Source: Rossellomorea aquimaris (GTDB lineage Bacteria > Bacillota > Bacilli > Bacillales > Fictibacillaceae). Taken from it: 64,000 nt of DNA. Both the position numbers and the translations under genes were made by a program. The notes under the pieces were generated by a model. It saw nothing but the letters and a program-made list of their open reading frames with translations. It had not been told where the DNA came from and made no database searches. The DNA is taken from positions 62,001-126,000 of the forward strand of contig JAIVLN010000007.1 in NCBI GenBank assembly GCA_020524245.1. The letters run 5' to 3'. Positions 53,837-62,653 of this stretch are shown piece after piece; position 1 is the stretch's first letter, and every line of letters starts with the position of its first letter.

Positions 53837-54991
53837 GTGGAGTGGAAAGTCAATAATGAAAAGTATGATATTGGTTCACTCAATGATAATGAACGTACAG
53901 AACTGTACCGACAATGCAGAGAGAATAAGTTACAAATTGAATGTCTTTGCCAAAGTAACAACAATGTTTTTCCTAAGCTCCATATTAAACACAATAAGAA
54001 TTCTGGCCTTTTCTATCCTGCTAATAATCCATCAAACAGTAAAAAGAGTATAAACCACTCAGATGATTGCATTTTCAACACATACTTCAGGCAGCACCTT
54101 AAAAGTAAAGGGATTTTATTGAATGAAGAGGGTAAATTTGTCTGTGTCATAAAAAGGAAAAAGAATGCAAATGGAAAAACCGGAAGCGCTGCAACATCGT
54201 CATTAACGAAGAGAAGTGAAACTGAACAAAGAAATTCAGTCATAACCTCCCAAACTGCACTCCGGTTTTTATTTCTGACATTGGTTCAGAAATATGGTGT
54301 TAACCGATACATTCCTTCTCAACAAAGAAATGTACACAAACGTTTATACAAAGCTTTTTGCGATACTCTAATTAATAAGAAAGAACTAAAAGATATCGGT
54401 TATCTTGCCCATGAAAAATACAGATATAACTATAAAAAGCATCAGCTTGTTGTAGGAATTGGTAATAGAACCGATATTGAAAAGGAACCAGGTACAGTGT
54501 TTTATAATATCCCTTTGTTTGCGTTAAACAATCCTTCTGAGAAAGCTATGGACTTAAAGGTACCAAAATGGATTTATGAAAAAGCTACATTCACACAAGC
54601 AAATGTGAATTTCGGGTACTTTCTACTTTGGAGAGATTATGATCAGCAGGATACTCTTAGGGACCTTGAGTTAGTATTTGTACCAGCTGAAAAAGAAACG
54701 ATGATTCCCATTGATTCCTCTTTTGAGGAAATCATGCTGTGTCATTTATATAACAAGAAGATACAGTTTAAGAAACCTCTTGTAATGGTTGACGGGGATG
54801 ACTATCTGCCTGATTTCATCTTAGATCAGAAGCTGCCACATACGGTCATTGAAGTAGCTGGCTTATTACATAATGAAGAATACAAAACGCACCTTGAACT
54901 CAAACAACAGCATTATCAGAGCAAAGGATATAAATACTTAGAGTGGGACGTTAGGCGAGACCTTAAAGCCGTTATTAAGGACATTATCTAA
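53837..54991 (+). CDS. DUF1173-like protein with nuclease-type C-terminus
   Basis: 384 aa from GTG 53837 (RBS AAAGGAGTG). The C-terminal 75 residues (DYLPDFILDQKLPHTVIEVAG, then a helical stretch and YKYLEWDVRRDL) have the D...E pattern of the PD-(D/E)XK fold. An N-terminal region holds Cys/His pairs (CLCQSN, HSDDC). Context next to topB suggests a DNA-handling role. The family assignment is tentative. Confidence 0.5.
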   Translation: MEWKVNNEKYDIGSLNDNERTELYRQCRENKLQIECLCQSNNNVFPKLHIKHNKNSGLFYPANNPSNSKKSINHSDDCIFNTYFRQHLKSKGILLNEEGKFVCVIKRKKNANGKTGSAATSSLTKRSETEQRNSVITSQTALRFLFLTLVQKYGVNRYIPSQQRNVHKRLYKAFCDTLINKKELKDIGYLAHEKYRYNYKKHQLVVGIGNRTDIEKEPGTVFYNIPLFALNNPSEKAMDLKVPKWIYEKATFTQANVNFGYFLLWRDYDQQDTLRDLELVFVPAEKETMIPIDSSFEEIMLCHLYNKKIQFKKPLVMVDGDDYLPDFILDQKLPHTVIEVAGLLHNEEYKTHLELKQQHYQSKGYKYLEWDVRRDLKAVIKDII

Positions 54992-55032
54992 TTCATTATG
55001 GCATCTATTTTTAAGTGAAGGAGGCTTTTATA

Positions 55033-56079
55033 ATGGACAAAGAACATATTTTTAAAAGTGCTAAAGAGGACCTTATTCAAATCATTAATGATGTACAAGA
55101 AGAAACCATTAAAAAAGACGCTCAGAATATTCGTAAATACCTGGACTTTTTGGAGACACTTGTTGAACTGCAGGGTCCCAAGAGAATTGAACAATTAGAG
55201 GAAGACGCAGACAATGGTGCACCAACTCCTGAAACTCATCTAGAACCTCTAGAAAGAGGTTGCACTTTTGAACGGAAATTAAAAGGTGGTTTCCTAACAG
55301 ACCTGAATATTTATGTGCCAGAAACAGTCGTTAGGAAATTAGATTTACAGTCGGGTGATATTGTAGAGGCAACTCCAAAAGAATCAATGGGGAGAGAACA
55401 GCACTATCACTTTACCTTGATTAATAAATGTTCAGAACCAATACATGATAAACGCGAGGTATTCAATTTTTGTAAAGTTGATAAAGATGGATCCATGTGG
55501 GTGTGTAACGAATTTCAAGATGGTAAGCTAATCAAATGGAATGAAGTCCCATTCACTGTACGTTTAAGGGATAGTGATGTTAGTGAACTTGATATCCAGC
55601 AAGGGGACATTATCGATATAGCCTTCTATATTGATAAACCCGAAGTCTCAAGAATCGTCTGGAAGCATAGAACAGATGCAGAGATACATACAACCCCATT
55701 ACCATCTAGTGCATATAAAGAACGGTCTTTCGATGTTACTGAGAAACAAAAAAACCTCTCCGACTTAGCCGGTAGAGCAATTACACTTATCGGAAATATA
55801 GATCACAAAGCGTCTTATCGTGAAGCTTTCAATAGTGCAGGTGCAACTTTTGACATAATGGACGGGAACGAAGACAAACATAGGTTATCATCAGCTGTAA
55901 GACGGTCAGAGCTAGTCATTATCATCATACCGAATGTAGGGCACCATGGCGCAGAAATGGCTAAAAAGTACTGTAAAGAGAATAGAGTACCATTTAAAAC
56001 AACGGATACTATGGGAACAAGTTCTATATTAAAGCTTGCAGTTGACTGGGCAACAGAGAATGAAAAGTATAGCGCATAA
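55033..56079 (+). CDS. DUF2325 protein (long form)
   Basis: 348 aa from ATG 55033 (RBS GAAGGAGG). An N-terminal coiled region, a middle section with two similar beta units (FERKLKGGFLTDLNIYVPETVVRKLDLQSGDIVEA and LDIQQGDIIDIAFYID), and a C-terminal DUF2325 domain (ITLIGNIDHKASYREAF...SELVIIIIPNVGHHGAEMAKKYCKENRVPF). Closely related in domain to gene 49425. Confidence 0.8.
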   Translation: MDKEHIFKSAKEDLIQIINDVQEETIKKDAQNIRKYLDFLETLVELQGPKRIEQLEEDADNGAPTPETHLEPLERGCTFERKLKGGFLTDLNIYVPETVVRKLDLQSGDIVEATPKESMGREQHYHFTLINKCSEPIHDKREVFNFCKVDKDGSMWVCNEFQDGKLIKWNEVPFTVRLRDSDVSELDIQQGDIIDIAFYIDKPEVSRIVWKHRTDAEIHTTPLPSSAYKERSFDVTEKQKNLSDLAGRAITLIGNIDHKASYREAFNSAGATFDIMDGNEDKHRLSSAVRRSELVIIIIPNVGHHGAEMAKKYCKENRVPFKTTDTMGTSSILKLAVDWATENEKYSA

Positions 56080-56083
56080 AAGT

Positions 56084-56119
56084 AAAAGGGTTACCGACTT
56101 GTGTCAGTAACCCTTTTTA
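56084..56119. terminator. Bidirectional terminator
   Basis: Stem AAAAGGGTTAC/GTAACCCTTTT with a T-run; it separates convergent genes 55033 and 56104. Confidence 0.9.
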
Positions 56120-56283
56120 TTATTCAGTAGATCGTTAATTAAGTCATTTAATTTTGAGTGGTATCTATGGTATGGATTCGGACCAAGACGTTCTAATTCT
56201 CTCTTATAATGTTCGAGTGCTATTCCAGGTTTGTACTTACCAGACTGAACCTGCAGAGCTTTTTTCATTACACTGTCCTTCAC
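56104..56283 (-). CDS. Small hypothetical protein
   Basis: 59 aa from GTG 56283 (RBS GGAGGGTG); the longer frame starts inside the RBS. Basic, soluble. Unknown. Confidence 0.55.
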   Translation of the reverse strand: MKDSVMKKALQVQSGKYKPGIALEHYKRELERLGPNPYHRYHSKLNDLINDLLNNKKGY

Positions 56284-56426
56284 TAAATCACCCTCCACAA
56301 TAAAATTTCACGTACCGTACTATCAATAATTAGTTCATATCCACAAAAAACTTAATTAAGACAGAGTTTCCTCTATTATATAGGGATATTCAATACACAA
56401 AACAGATGATTTGGTAAAATATTCAT

Positions 56427-56477
56427 TTGCATATAACCGAATTTCTTAGATATAGTATTAATAAGAACAGACGTTCT
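56427..56477 (+). promoter_or_regulatory. Promoter with LexA/DinR box before yolD
   Basis: TTGCAT (56427), 18-base spacer, TATAGT (56451-56456), and AGAACAGACGTTCT (56464-56477) just after the -10, with core GAACRNRYGTTC intact. Confidence 0.8.
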
Positions 56478-56501
56478 CATTAAAAAGAAGGAGTGATTAC
56501 C

Positions 56502-56843
56502 TTGTCTTTAAGAGATAGGGGAATATTAAAGTTTCAATCAGCATTTTTCTTGCCAGAACATGTTAAGATGCTAAATGAGCACTGGGAAGATGCTGAAAAA
56601 GTTCAAAGACCCGAGCTGGATGAACAAAAATTAGCTGATTTGAATGAATTAGTTAAAGATGCGGTGTATCATCAAGACCTGGTTCATGTGGAGTATTATT
56701 CAGGTGGACATATTTTAGATTGTGAGGGAAGGATCTCCTTAATTGACCCCTTAAAAAAGTGCATACATATTGTAGGTGGGGGCGCTGCTGCAGGTGAAGT
56801 AAGAATTAGCCTAAAAGATGTAATTGACATAAAATTAATATAA
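56502..56843 (+). CDS. YolD-like protein
   Basis: 113 aa from TTG 56502 behind AAGGAGTG. RGILKFQSAFFLPEHVKML and the later YYSGGHI..CEGRISLIDPLKKCIHI segment match the YolD family. In Bacillus, yolD-like genes are LexA-regulated and often lie with a Y-family DNA polymerase; none is in the window. The LexA box supports the call. Confidence 0.8.
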   Translation: MSLRDRGILKFQSAFFLPEHVKMLNEHWEDAEKVQRPELDEQKLADLNELVKDAVYHQDLVHVEYYSGGHILDCEGRISLIDPLKKCIHIVGGGAAAGEVRISLKDVIDIKLI

Positions 56844-56870
56844 AAAAGGAGCTAATTACAGCTCCTTTTA
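56842..56870. terminator. Terminator, convergent genes
   Basis: Stem AAAAGGAGCT/AGCTCCTTTT with a 6-base loop. It overlaps the last codons of the minus-strand regulator gene. Confidence 0.85.
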
Positions 56871-57551
56871 GACTGAGACCTTTAAAGTATATATAATTCC
56901 TTTCTTCAGCGCGATCGTAACCGCGTGGGTTCTGTTGTTTGCACCTAGTTTAGTTCTTATGCTGTTTATATGGTTCTTTAGAGTAAGAGGCGAAATGAAA
57001 AGACGTGTTGCAATATCTTCTAAGTCTCCACCAAAATGAACGATGTCATGAAGGACCTCAATTTCTCTTTTAGTCAGGTACTCTTTTGCTGTTTTGTGAT
57101 TGATAGCTATGTCATCTTTCTGATGAAGTTGTTGCTTATAGATTTTGAGAATATCCGGTTGATAATCCGGCCCAAAATAGTGATCATACTCAATGAGGTA
57201 ATGTATAGCGTTTTCCAGTGGAATTCTGTAGTTATAGAATCCAAATATGTCTAGCTTTAAACAAGTAATGATAAAACTCATTGATTTCCATCCAGAGGTC
57301 AACATCAGTTTTGTTTCTGTGTTTATATGAGCTAATTTACTGATTTGATGCATTACATCGCGGACAGGCTGTGTTTGATCAACAAGGTAAATAGCTGCTG
57401 TATACCGGCTACTTCCGTACAATTTTGACCCTTGCAGAAAATCTGAAGAATATGTAAATCGTTCTATCCGACTCAATTTCAACTGAACATTATTTGAAGT
57501 GGAGTATGGATCGATTATTAATAACTGAATAGGGCTAGTATGCTTTTTCAT
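56868..57551 (-). CDS. LuxR-type regulator with degenerate receiver
   Basis: 227 aa from ATG 57551 (RBS GGAGGAGC). The C-terminal GerE helix-turn-helix (LTKREIEVLHDIVHFGGDLEDIATRLFISPLTLKNHINSI, about 162-200) is clear. The N-terminal 130 residues look receiver-like (LLIIDPYS) but no convincing phospho-acceptor Asp segment is seen. It lies opposite a repeat-rich promoter region (57784-57848). It may be phosphorylation-independent. Confidence 0.75.
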   Translation of the reverse strand: MKKHTSPIQLLIIDPYSTSNNVQLKLSRIERFTYSSDFLQGSKLYGSSRYTAAIYLVDQTQPVRDVMHQISKLAHINTETKLMLTSGWKSMSFIITCLKLDIFGFYNYRIPLENAIHYLIEYDHYFGPDYQPDILKIYKQQLHQKDDIAINHKTAKEYLTKREIEVLHDIVHFGGDLEDIATRLFISPLTLKNHINSIRTKLGANNRTHAVTIALKKGIIYTLKVSV

Positions 57552-57566
57552 GGCGCTCCTCCACAT

Positions 57567-57986
57567 TTTAGCTTACACAAATATAGCAAATTTTGTAGAA
57601 AAACCCTATCTTATTAAGCAGAAATACGCAAAAGGTCTTATATTAAAAACATTTGATAGTTATTTCGACTTGCCGGTATACGTTTTGTAGTAAAAAAGGG
57701 CATGTATATATTGTAATGGTATGGTTTTACCAGCAGACTTAATTTTACTATCTTTAAAGAGCGCTTAAAATGGCATTAAAGAAGACAACACAATGTTGTC
57801 AAATAACAGACATAAAAGTGTTGTCTATTGTGAAAACAAGGCATTGTCTTTGTTGGTTGAAACTAGGATAAGGTAATTCATATTGAAAGATTATATAATT
57901 CTTAAAAAAGCAACACTCACTCCGGGAAGGGTAGGGGTATACTAGAAAATAAAGGAACGAACACCACAGGTGCGGTGTTCGTTCCT
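57567..57986. promoter_or_regulatory. Upstream region of the regulator with repeated TTGTC half-sites
   Basis: Holds GACAACACAATGTTGTC (57784-57800, a 7-3-7 palindrome) and half-sites TGTTGTC (57819-57825) and ATTGTC (57843-57848), spaced 25 and 23 bases, about two helix turns. This looks like a regulator-binding array. No gene is seen in the region. Confidence 0.55.
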
Positions 57987-57988
57987 TT
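57951..57988 (-). terminator. Terminator after abrB
   Basis: Stem AAAGGAACGAACACC/GGTGTTCGTTCCTTT with an 8-base loop, overlapping the abrB stop. Confidence 0.85.
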
Positions 57989-58268
57989 ATACATTAAGTA
58001 ATTTTCGATTAATATCTTCGAGAAGGAGTTCAGCACCTTCCTTGCTAAGTGTAACCTTACCGTTTCCTATAACAAAGTTGTCATCCGATACTTCGCCTGT
58101 AATAACACATGTATTTCTAGCCTCATATTTCTTTAAGACAATTTTATCTCCATCACTAAAGATCTCAATTGGATCCTTCTCTTTTATTCCTAGTGTTCTT
58201 CTAAGTTCCATAGGCACCACAATGCGCCCTAATTCGTCTACCTTCCGCACAACTCCTGTTGACTTCAT
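57987..58268 (-). CDS. AbrB-family transition-state regulator
   Basis: 93 aa from ATG 58268 (RBS GGAGGTC). N-terminal SpoVT/AbrB DNA-binding domain (MKSTGVVRKVDELGRIVVPMELRRTLGI and KIVLKKYE) with the C-terminal multimerisation part, length as in B. subtilis AbrB/Abh. It may repress plasmid genes in exponential growth or connect plasmid functions to host growth phase. Confidence 0.92.
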   Translation of the reverse strand: MKSTGVVRKVDELGRIVVPMELRRTLGIKEKDPIEIFSDGDKIVLKKYEARNTCVITGEVSDDNFVIGNGKVTLSKEGAELLLEDINRKLLNV

Positions 58269-58438
58269 AAAGACCTCCATATTTGGTAAAATTTATACAT
58301 CTAATAAACTATCAGTTTATTAATAATAATACAAATGAAATGAAGAGATTAGAATTTGGGGCTTGAACCTGTTAATTAAAGTATAATAATTCTATTAATG
58401 ATCTATCATAGAAATAAATAATTTGTAACTGTCCCAAA

Positions 58439-58472
58439 TAAAACGCCCCAGGGTTACAACCTGGGGCGTTTT
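58439..58472 (-). terminator. Terminator after gene 58479
   Basis: Stem AAACGCCCCAGG/CCTGGGGCGTTT; strong GC stem with T-run on the minus strand. Confidence 0.9.
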
Positions 58473-58478
58473 GGGTTC

Positions 58479-59159
58479 TTATACATTAGGAGATTCTTTT
58501 GCTAACAAGTGCTTCAGGGACTTCATGAAAACTAAATAAAATATTATTAATCCAGGGAGAATAATTAAAAAGGTCCACTCTAAAATTGATATAACCCATT
58601 GATTGTAAATAGATGTGTCAAGAGCATATACTGGGGCTAGGAACCCTGAATACTTAGAAAATGAAATATGAATAATGGAACGATTTATTATAAGGAGTAA
58701 ACTTGTAATAATAAACTTCACAAGCGAACTATATCCATTAGATTCTTTGAAGAACTTATATAATTGCTTATAAAAAAACAATAATGCTAGCAAAGGGATT
58801 CCTGCGTATACCCCTGTCAGTCCAGATGGTAAAACATTGTATTGTTCTATTAAATAGGGAAGTATTGAATACACCACAAGAAGATTAATGAACAAGTAAA
58901 ATAAAACTTCTTTCTGATGGCCCTTTGGTGAGCGATTCCATAATAATAAATGAGTGATAAAAAATGCTACGGTACAGCCTAGTATCGTTGACACACTTAA
59001 GCCAAATAACGAAGGACCATGAGCTATTTTAAGTACAAACGTTCTAAATATGTCCCCAATCGCGATTATTCCGAACAGACCCCCAATAACGAAAGCTAAT
59101 GATATGGTGAAAAGAGAATCTGAGGAAAATCTCTCTATTTTATGTGTTAGTTGGTCCAT
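58479..59159 (-). CDS. Polytopic membrane protein
   Basis: 226 aa from ATG 59159 (RBS AGGAGGGAT). About six membrane helices. Two cytoplasmic loops are basic. No family motif recognised. Next gene upstream (59226) is another small membrane protein; the two may work together. Confidence 0.65.
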   Translation of the reverse strand: MDQLTHKIERFSSDSLFTISLAFVIGGLFGIIAIGDIFRTFVLKIAHGPSLFGLSVSTILGCTVAFFITHLLLWNRSPKGHQKEVLFYLFINLLVVYSILPYLIEQYNVLPSGLTGVYAGIPLLALLFFYKQLYKFFKESNGYSSLVKFIITSLLLIINRSIIHISFSKYSGFLAPVYALDTSIYNQWVISILEWTFLIILPGLIIFYLVFMKSLKHLLAKESPNV

Positions 59160-59225
59160 TATATCCCTCCTAATCATTTAGATAATAACTTAGCTTTCAT
59201 ATCCATTAGTATCTTAGTCCACATT

Positions 59226-59402
59226 CTAATAGTATTGAGCAAGTATGAAATAAACTAACCATAAACTACCTGTTAATTGAAGTACCGGTGTTATTATTTT
59301 TAAGTCGCTTTTTTTGTTCAGCAAAATTATTACTGCGAATATAAGAAAACATAATACGCTTAATACAATTAAAGATATAAAAGTTACTTTCATTAATGAC
59401 AT
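59226..59402 (-). CDS. Small membrane protein
   Basis: 58 aa from ATG 59402 (RBS GGAGGGA). Two helices (about 4-26 and 38-55). Unknown. Confidence 0.6.
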   Translation of the reverse strand: MSLMKVTFISLIVLSVLCFLIFAVIILLNKKSDLKIITPVLQLTGSLWLVYFILAQYY

Positions 59403-59468
59403 GTCTAATCCCTCCATCTATTTTATATAGGGCTATTGATATAATCGGTCATTTAAGATAAACCTTAA

Positions 59469-60632
59469 CTAAAATTTTGATTCATCCCACTTAAGAGCAA
59501 CATTACGTTCTTTCTTCATAAACTTGTCCAAGTATATTTCCGTCGTTTTGATGCTTTCGTGATCCAACGTCCGCTGCAAGTCATATATGGATACACCTAA
59601 CTTAGCTGATTCAATGGCGAAAAAGTGTCTCATAAAGTGAGGAGTGATGTTGGTATCGCGGTATTTTAGAAACTCTAAATTCGTTTCTTGAATTTTTCGA
59701 GTGATATAAGAAGACAAGTATCTACCGGTATACGGATTACCCTTATTAGTTGTGATTAGGTAAGATTGATCATTTGGATTAAGGTCTGAACTCATTCTTT
59801 TCCGCTTCCTTAATTTCACTAATAAATGAAAAGCTTTTCGGAAAATGACGACCTCGCGCGGTTTATTATTTTTTCCAACGACCTTCAACCAATATCGATC
59901 CGTAAAAGAATCATAATAAAGGTCTCCCCATTTTGCTGAAGCAAGCTCCTCACACCTAAGTCCAGTGGTCGCCAGGATGAAAAGAATTATATGAGTGACC
60001 GGATTTCTCGTTTCATAGTAGCGGAGCAGCTGGTCTACTTCCTCATATGACAAATCACGGTTTGGACGATCGTTATCTGAGACATTCGTACTTTTCAAAT
60101 CTTTAGTAAGATCTTCTTGAACAATATCTTCATTATATATCCATTTCAAGAACGTCTTAATGATGACCGTTTTCTTGCTTAAAGTGGCCACCGAATAAGG
60201 CTTCCCGTTCCGCCCTAAAGGTTCCGAACTTAACCACTCCTGGAACCTTTTTAAATGGCGTCTCCGTAAAAGCTTCAATAAAGAACTCTCAGAGTAATTC
60301 TCCATCTCCATTCGAATCGATTCTTCATAATCTAAAACTTTCTTATAAAAAAACAGCAATTCACGTATGTAATCCTTTTTTGTTTTGTTTTTCCGATTCT
60401 TTTTCTCATCGGTATCCCGTTCTTTTTGAACAAAGTAGTAAATGAGCTCTAGATCGCTAAAACTCTGAAAAGAATTTACTTCCCCTTTTTCGTTTTCTTC
60501 CTTTTTTAATTCAAGATCTTCTACATAACGAGCATCAACCAACAAATCTTTCAACTTTTTATTATCTTCAGCAGCTATGTGATAATTACCTTTATCCAAT
60601 TTAATGGGCAATAATGATTTTTCCCTAACCAT
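59469..60632 (-). CDS. Tyrosine site-specific recombinase
   Basis: 387 aa from ATG 60632 (RBS AAAGGTGG). N-terminal SAM-like core-binding domain (about 110-190), then the catalytic domain with Arg in TTGLRCEE, Lys near VGKNNKPRE, HFMRH, LDHESIKTTEIYL and the nucleophile Tyr near 367. It could resolve plasmid multimers or integrate the element. No attachment site or resolution site is identified beside it. Confidence 0.92.
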   Translation of the reverse strand: MVREKSLLPIKLDKGNYHIAAEDNKKLKDLLVDARYVEDLELKKEENEKGEVNSFQSFSDLELIYYFVQKERDTDEKKNRKNKTKKDYIRELLFFYKKVLDYEESIRMEMENYSESSLLKLLRRRHLKRFQEWLSSEPLGRNGKPYSVATLSKKTVIIKTFLKWIYNEDIVQEDLTKDLKSTNVSDNDRPNRDLSYEEVDQLLRYYETRNPVTHIILFILATTGLRCEELASAKWGDLYYDSFTDRYWLKVVGKNNKPREVVIFRKAFHLLVKLRKRKRMSSDLNPNDQSYLITTNKGNPYTGRYLSSYITRKIQETNLEFLKYRDTNITPHFMRHFFAIESAKLGVSIYDLQRTLDHESIKTTEIYLDKFMKKERNVALKWDESKF

Positions 60633-60845
60633 ATTAACCACCTTTGTTCTTGTATTTTTTTTTAAGATAATAAGAGATATAGAACATATGTGCTTACAAA
60701 TTATTATATATTATATTGGTTATCTTTACCACTATATATAAAGAACCATATATTCTTCATTTATATAATATCTATTAAATTGTTTATTATTATTTAGTAT
60801 TTATAATCAATATTATTGATTGTTTATTTTTATAAAACATATGAC
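60633..60845. other. Very AT-rich divergent intergenic region
   Basis: About 210 bases with many TATA-like stretches and a small palindrome AATCAATATTATTGATT. It probably contains the promoter of the recombinase gene and lies before the SOS promoter. No gene. Confidence 0.5.
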
Positions 60846-60894
60846 TTGTATCTTATAAATGTATAGGATATAATTTCCATAGAACAAACGTTCT
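60846..60894 (+). promoter_or_regulatory. Strong promoter with LexA/DinR box
   Basis: TTGTAT (60846), 17-base spacer, TATAAT (60869-60874), and AGAACAAACGTTCT (60881-60894) directly downstream. Third LexA box of the window; it should control genes 60917 onward. Confidence 0.85.
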
Positions 60895-60916
60895 TTACAA
60901 GATAGGAGGCAATAAT

Positions 60917-61246
60917 ATGTATCTAGTTAAGTGCAGCAAGTGTGAGGAAATGGTCCAGCCGAAAGAGATAGTTGAAATTCCATCCCTTTTAGATCATTCC
61001 ATTACAAAGATGTGCAATTTGTGTTACGGAACAATGGGTGAAGGAGGAACTAAAGCCTATGAAACTCTGAAAACGTATGAAGTCTTCATTAATGATCTAG
61101 TTGTTACGGAGGTAGAAGAGGCGAACAAACACAAAGCATTTGAAGTAGTACAAACTTTGGACATCTTTCAGGGTGAATTAATCAAACAATCTTTAAATGA
61201 TGAGAAGATCTCTGTTGTGGTTAAAGAAAAACAAGCGGTGAGATAG
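60917..61246 (+). CDS. Hypothetical protein with zinc-site-like cysteines
   Basis: 109 aa, RBS AGGAGGC. CSKCEE at 7-12 and CNLC near 33 give a CxxC...CxxC site, followed by an alpha/beta tail. First gene of the SOS-box operon. Function unknown. Confidence 0.65.
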   Translation: MYLVKCSKCEEMVQPKEIVEIPSLLDHSITKMCNLCYGTMGEGGTKAYETLKTYEVFINDLVVTEVEEANKHKAFEVVQTLDIFQGELIKQSLNDEKISVVVKEKQAVR

Positions 61247-61249
61247 CAT

Positions 61250-61459
61250 ATGAAGTATCGACATCCAACTTATCATGAAGCCATGCAAGAATTGTCCGAT
61301 ACATATAAGAGATACATCATGTTGATGGAGCAGCTTGATGAGGATAAAAACAACGAGTTTCTAGAGCGTCAAATTGAACTATGTATCTACAGATTAAAGG
61401 AATTGTCCGGAGAGTCTTTAGAGGTTGTGAAACAAATGGTGGAAAATTACAATAAATGA
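61250..61459 (+). CDS. Small hypothetical protein
   Basis: 69 aa, 3 bases after the previous stop. Helical and acidic. In the SOS-box operon. Unknown. Confidence 0.6.
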   Translation: MKYRHPTYHEAMQELSDTYKRYIMLMEQLDEDKNNEFLERQIELCIYRLKELSGESLEVVKQMVENYNK

Positions 61460-61476
61460 TACAGGGCGGTGTTTTC

Positions 61477-61875
61477 ATGAATTATAAGGTACATACATCC
61501 GTTGAAGCTATACCACACATAGAGCCCTACCAGTTAGAAGTATCCATTGAAATTTACAATGAAACACTTAAACAGATTTTTTTATCGTTGGACGATATGG
61601 AGGATACTGAAAGACCGAATCTAGCTTATTGGACAGAAGAATTATTATTTTGGTCTAGGGAGGTAGTAAAGGTAATTAGCCTATCGGAGATACCAGGTAG
61701 TCCCCTTATTACATACCACTGGACTACAGTTTCCTTAACAGAATTATTAAGCACTCCACTTAAACAGCGGTTCGAGAAGTTAGATGATGCAAAAAAGATA
61801 CAACAAAAGGTTCAATCTCAACTTGAGGAGTATTTAACGAAGCTTGAAAAGAATGCTCCAACATTAACTAGTTGA
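61477..61875 (+). CDS. Hypothetical protein
   Basis: 132 aa from ATG 61477 (box GGGCGGTGTTTTC, like the shared ribosome-site box at genes 22696 and 37836). Acidic, mostly helical. Unknown. Confidence 0.6.
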   Translation: MNYKVHTSVEAIPHIEPYQLEVSIEIYNETLKQIFLSLDDMEDTERPNLAYWTEELLFWSREVVKVISLSEIPGSPLITYHWTTVSLTELLSTPLKQRFEKLDDAKKIQQKVQSQLEEYLTKLEKNAPTLTS

Positions 61876-61947
61876 TATGGTAGATATGGGTTGAAGAGCT
61901 AGGCGTGCTTTTTAACTTGATTTAAATGTAGAAGGGAATTGGTACTA

Positions 61948-62238
61948 ATGGAACTACAAAATATGGATCAACTTATTAACCTGGGATTTGGAATTTTAAT
62001 GGTTCTAATCCTGATTGGATTTGGATTAAGTTCAGTTCTCAAAGGATTTAGTATTGGAAGTTTGATAGGTCTTCTCATGGCCCTCGGAGGCTTCACATTA
62101 GTTATATACCGTAAAGAGATCAGCTCTACATTATACCCATATTTTACGCACATGCCTTATACCTTCGTTATCTTAGCAACACTTTTGTTAGTTTTCGTTG
62201 TTGTATTTTATGTTGGAATGGAAAAAAGAAAGTCCTAA
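61948..62238 (+). CDS. Small membrane protein
   Basis: 96 aa from ATG 61948 (RBS AGAAGGGAA). Three helices (about 10-30, 35-52, 68-90). Unknown. Confidence 0.6.
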   Translation: MELQNMDQLINLGFGILMVLILIGFGLSSVLKGFSIGSLIGLLMALGGFTLVIYRKEISSTLYPYFTHMPYTFVILATLLLVFVVVFYVGMEKRKS

Positions 62239-62355
62239 TATTAGAGCTGTGATAGATGCAAGGTAAAAAGTGTAGATGGGAAAATACCCCACAAATCTTT
62301 TAATGGTCGTTCTATCTGAATAATAAAATTAGTACTACTAAAAAGGAGTTTACAA

Positions 62356-62619
62356 ATGAAGATAATTCAAATCTTGCTCGCAGTTGCTAGCTTTACAATT
62401 ATCATTCTATGGGCATTTACAGATTTAACCTTTATCCAAATTAATTCTTCTCTGAGCCTAGATATTGACTTAATCTTAGGGATCGCAATTTTTATGGTCT
62501 TTATTTTGAATAGTTTAGCTATCCCTATGGAGAACCAAGAAATCTCGAAAAGAATTACGTTAGCTAGTCTTTGTCTCATTACAGTTTGCTTTATGCCAGC
62601 GGTAATAGTACATCTCTAA
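62356..62619 (+). CDS. Small membrane protein
   Basis: 87 aa from ATG 62356 (RBS AAAAGGAG). Three helices (about 5-20, 35-55, 65-85). Unknown. Confidence 0.6.
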   Translation: MKIIQILLAVASFTIIILWAFTDLTFIQINSSLSLDIDLILGIAIFMVFILNSLAIPMENQEISKRITLASLCLITVCFMPAVIVHL

Positions 62620-62653
62620 TACTTAGAACATTGCATTAACAGTTTTAACCCCC

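Noticed and set aside
57724-57790. Sixth copy of the L-type leader (CAGCAGACTT near 57730)
   Set aside because: Only the AGCAGACT piece matches; no GCGACC partner and no terminator stem follow.
60760-60845. Replication origin in AT-rich DNA
   Set aside because: No iterons, DnaA boxes or Rep gene can be seen; AT-richness alone is not evidence.
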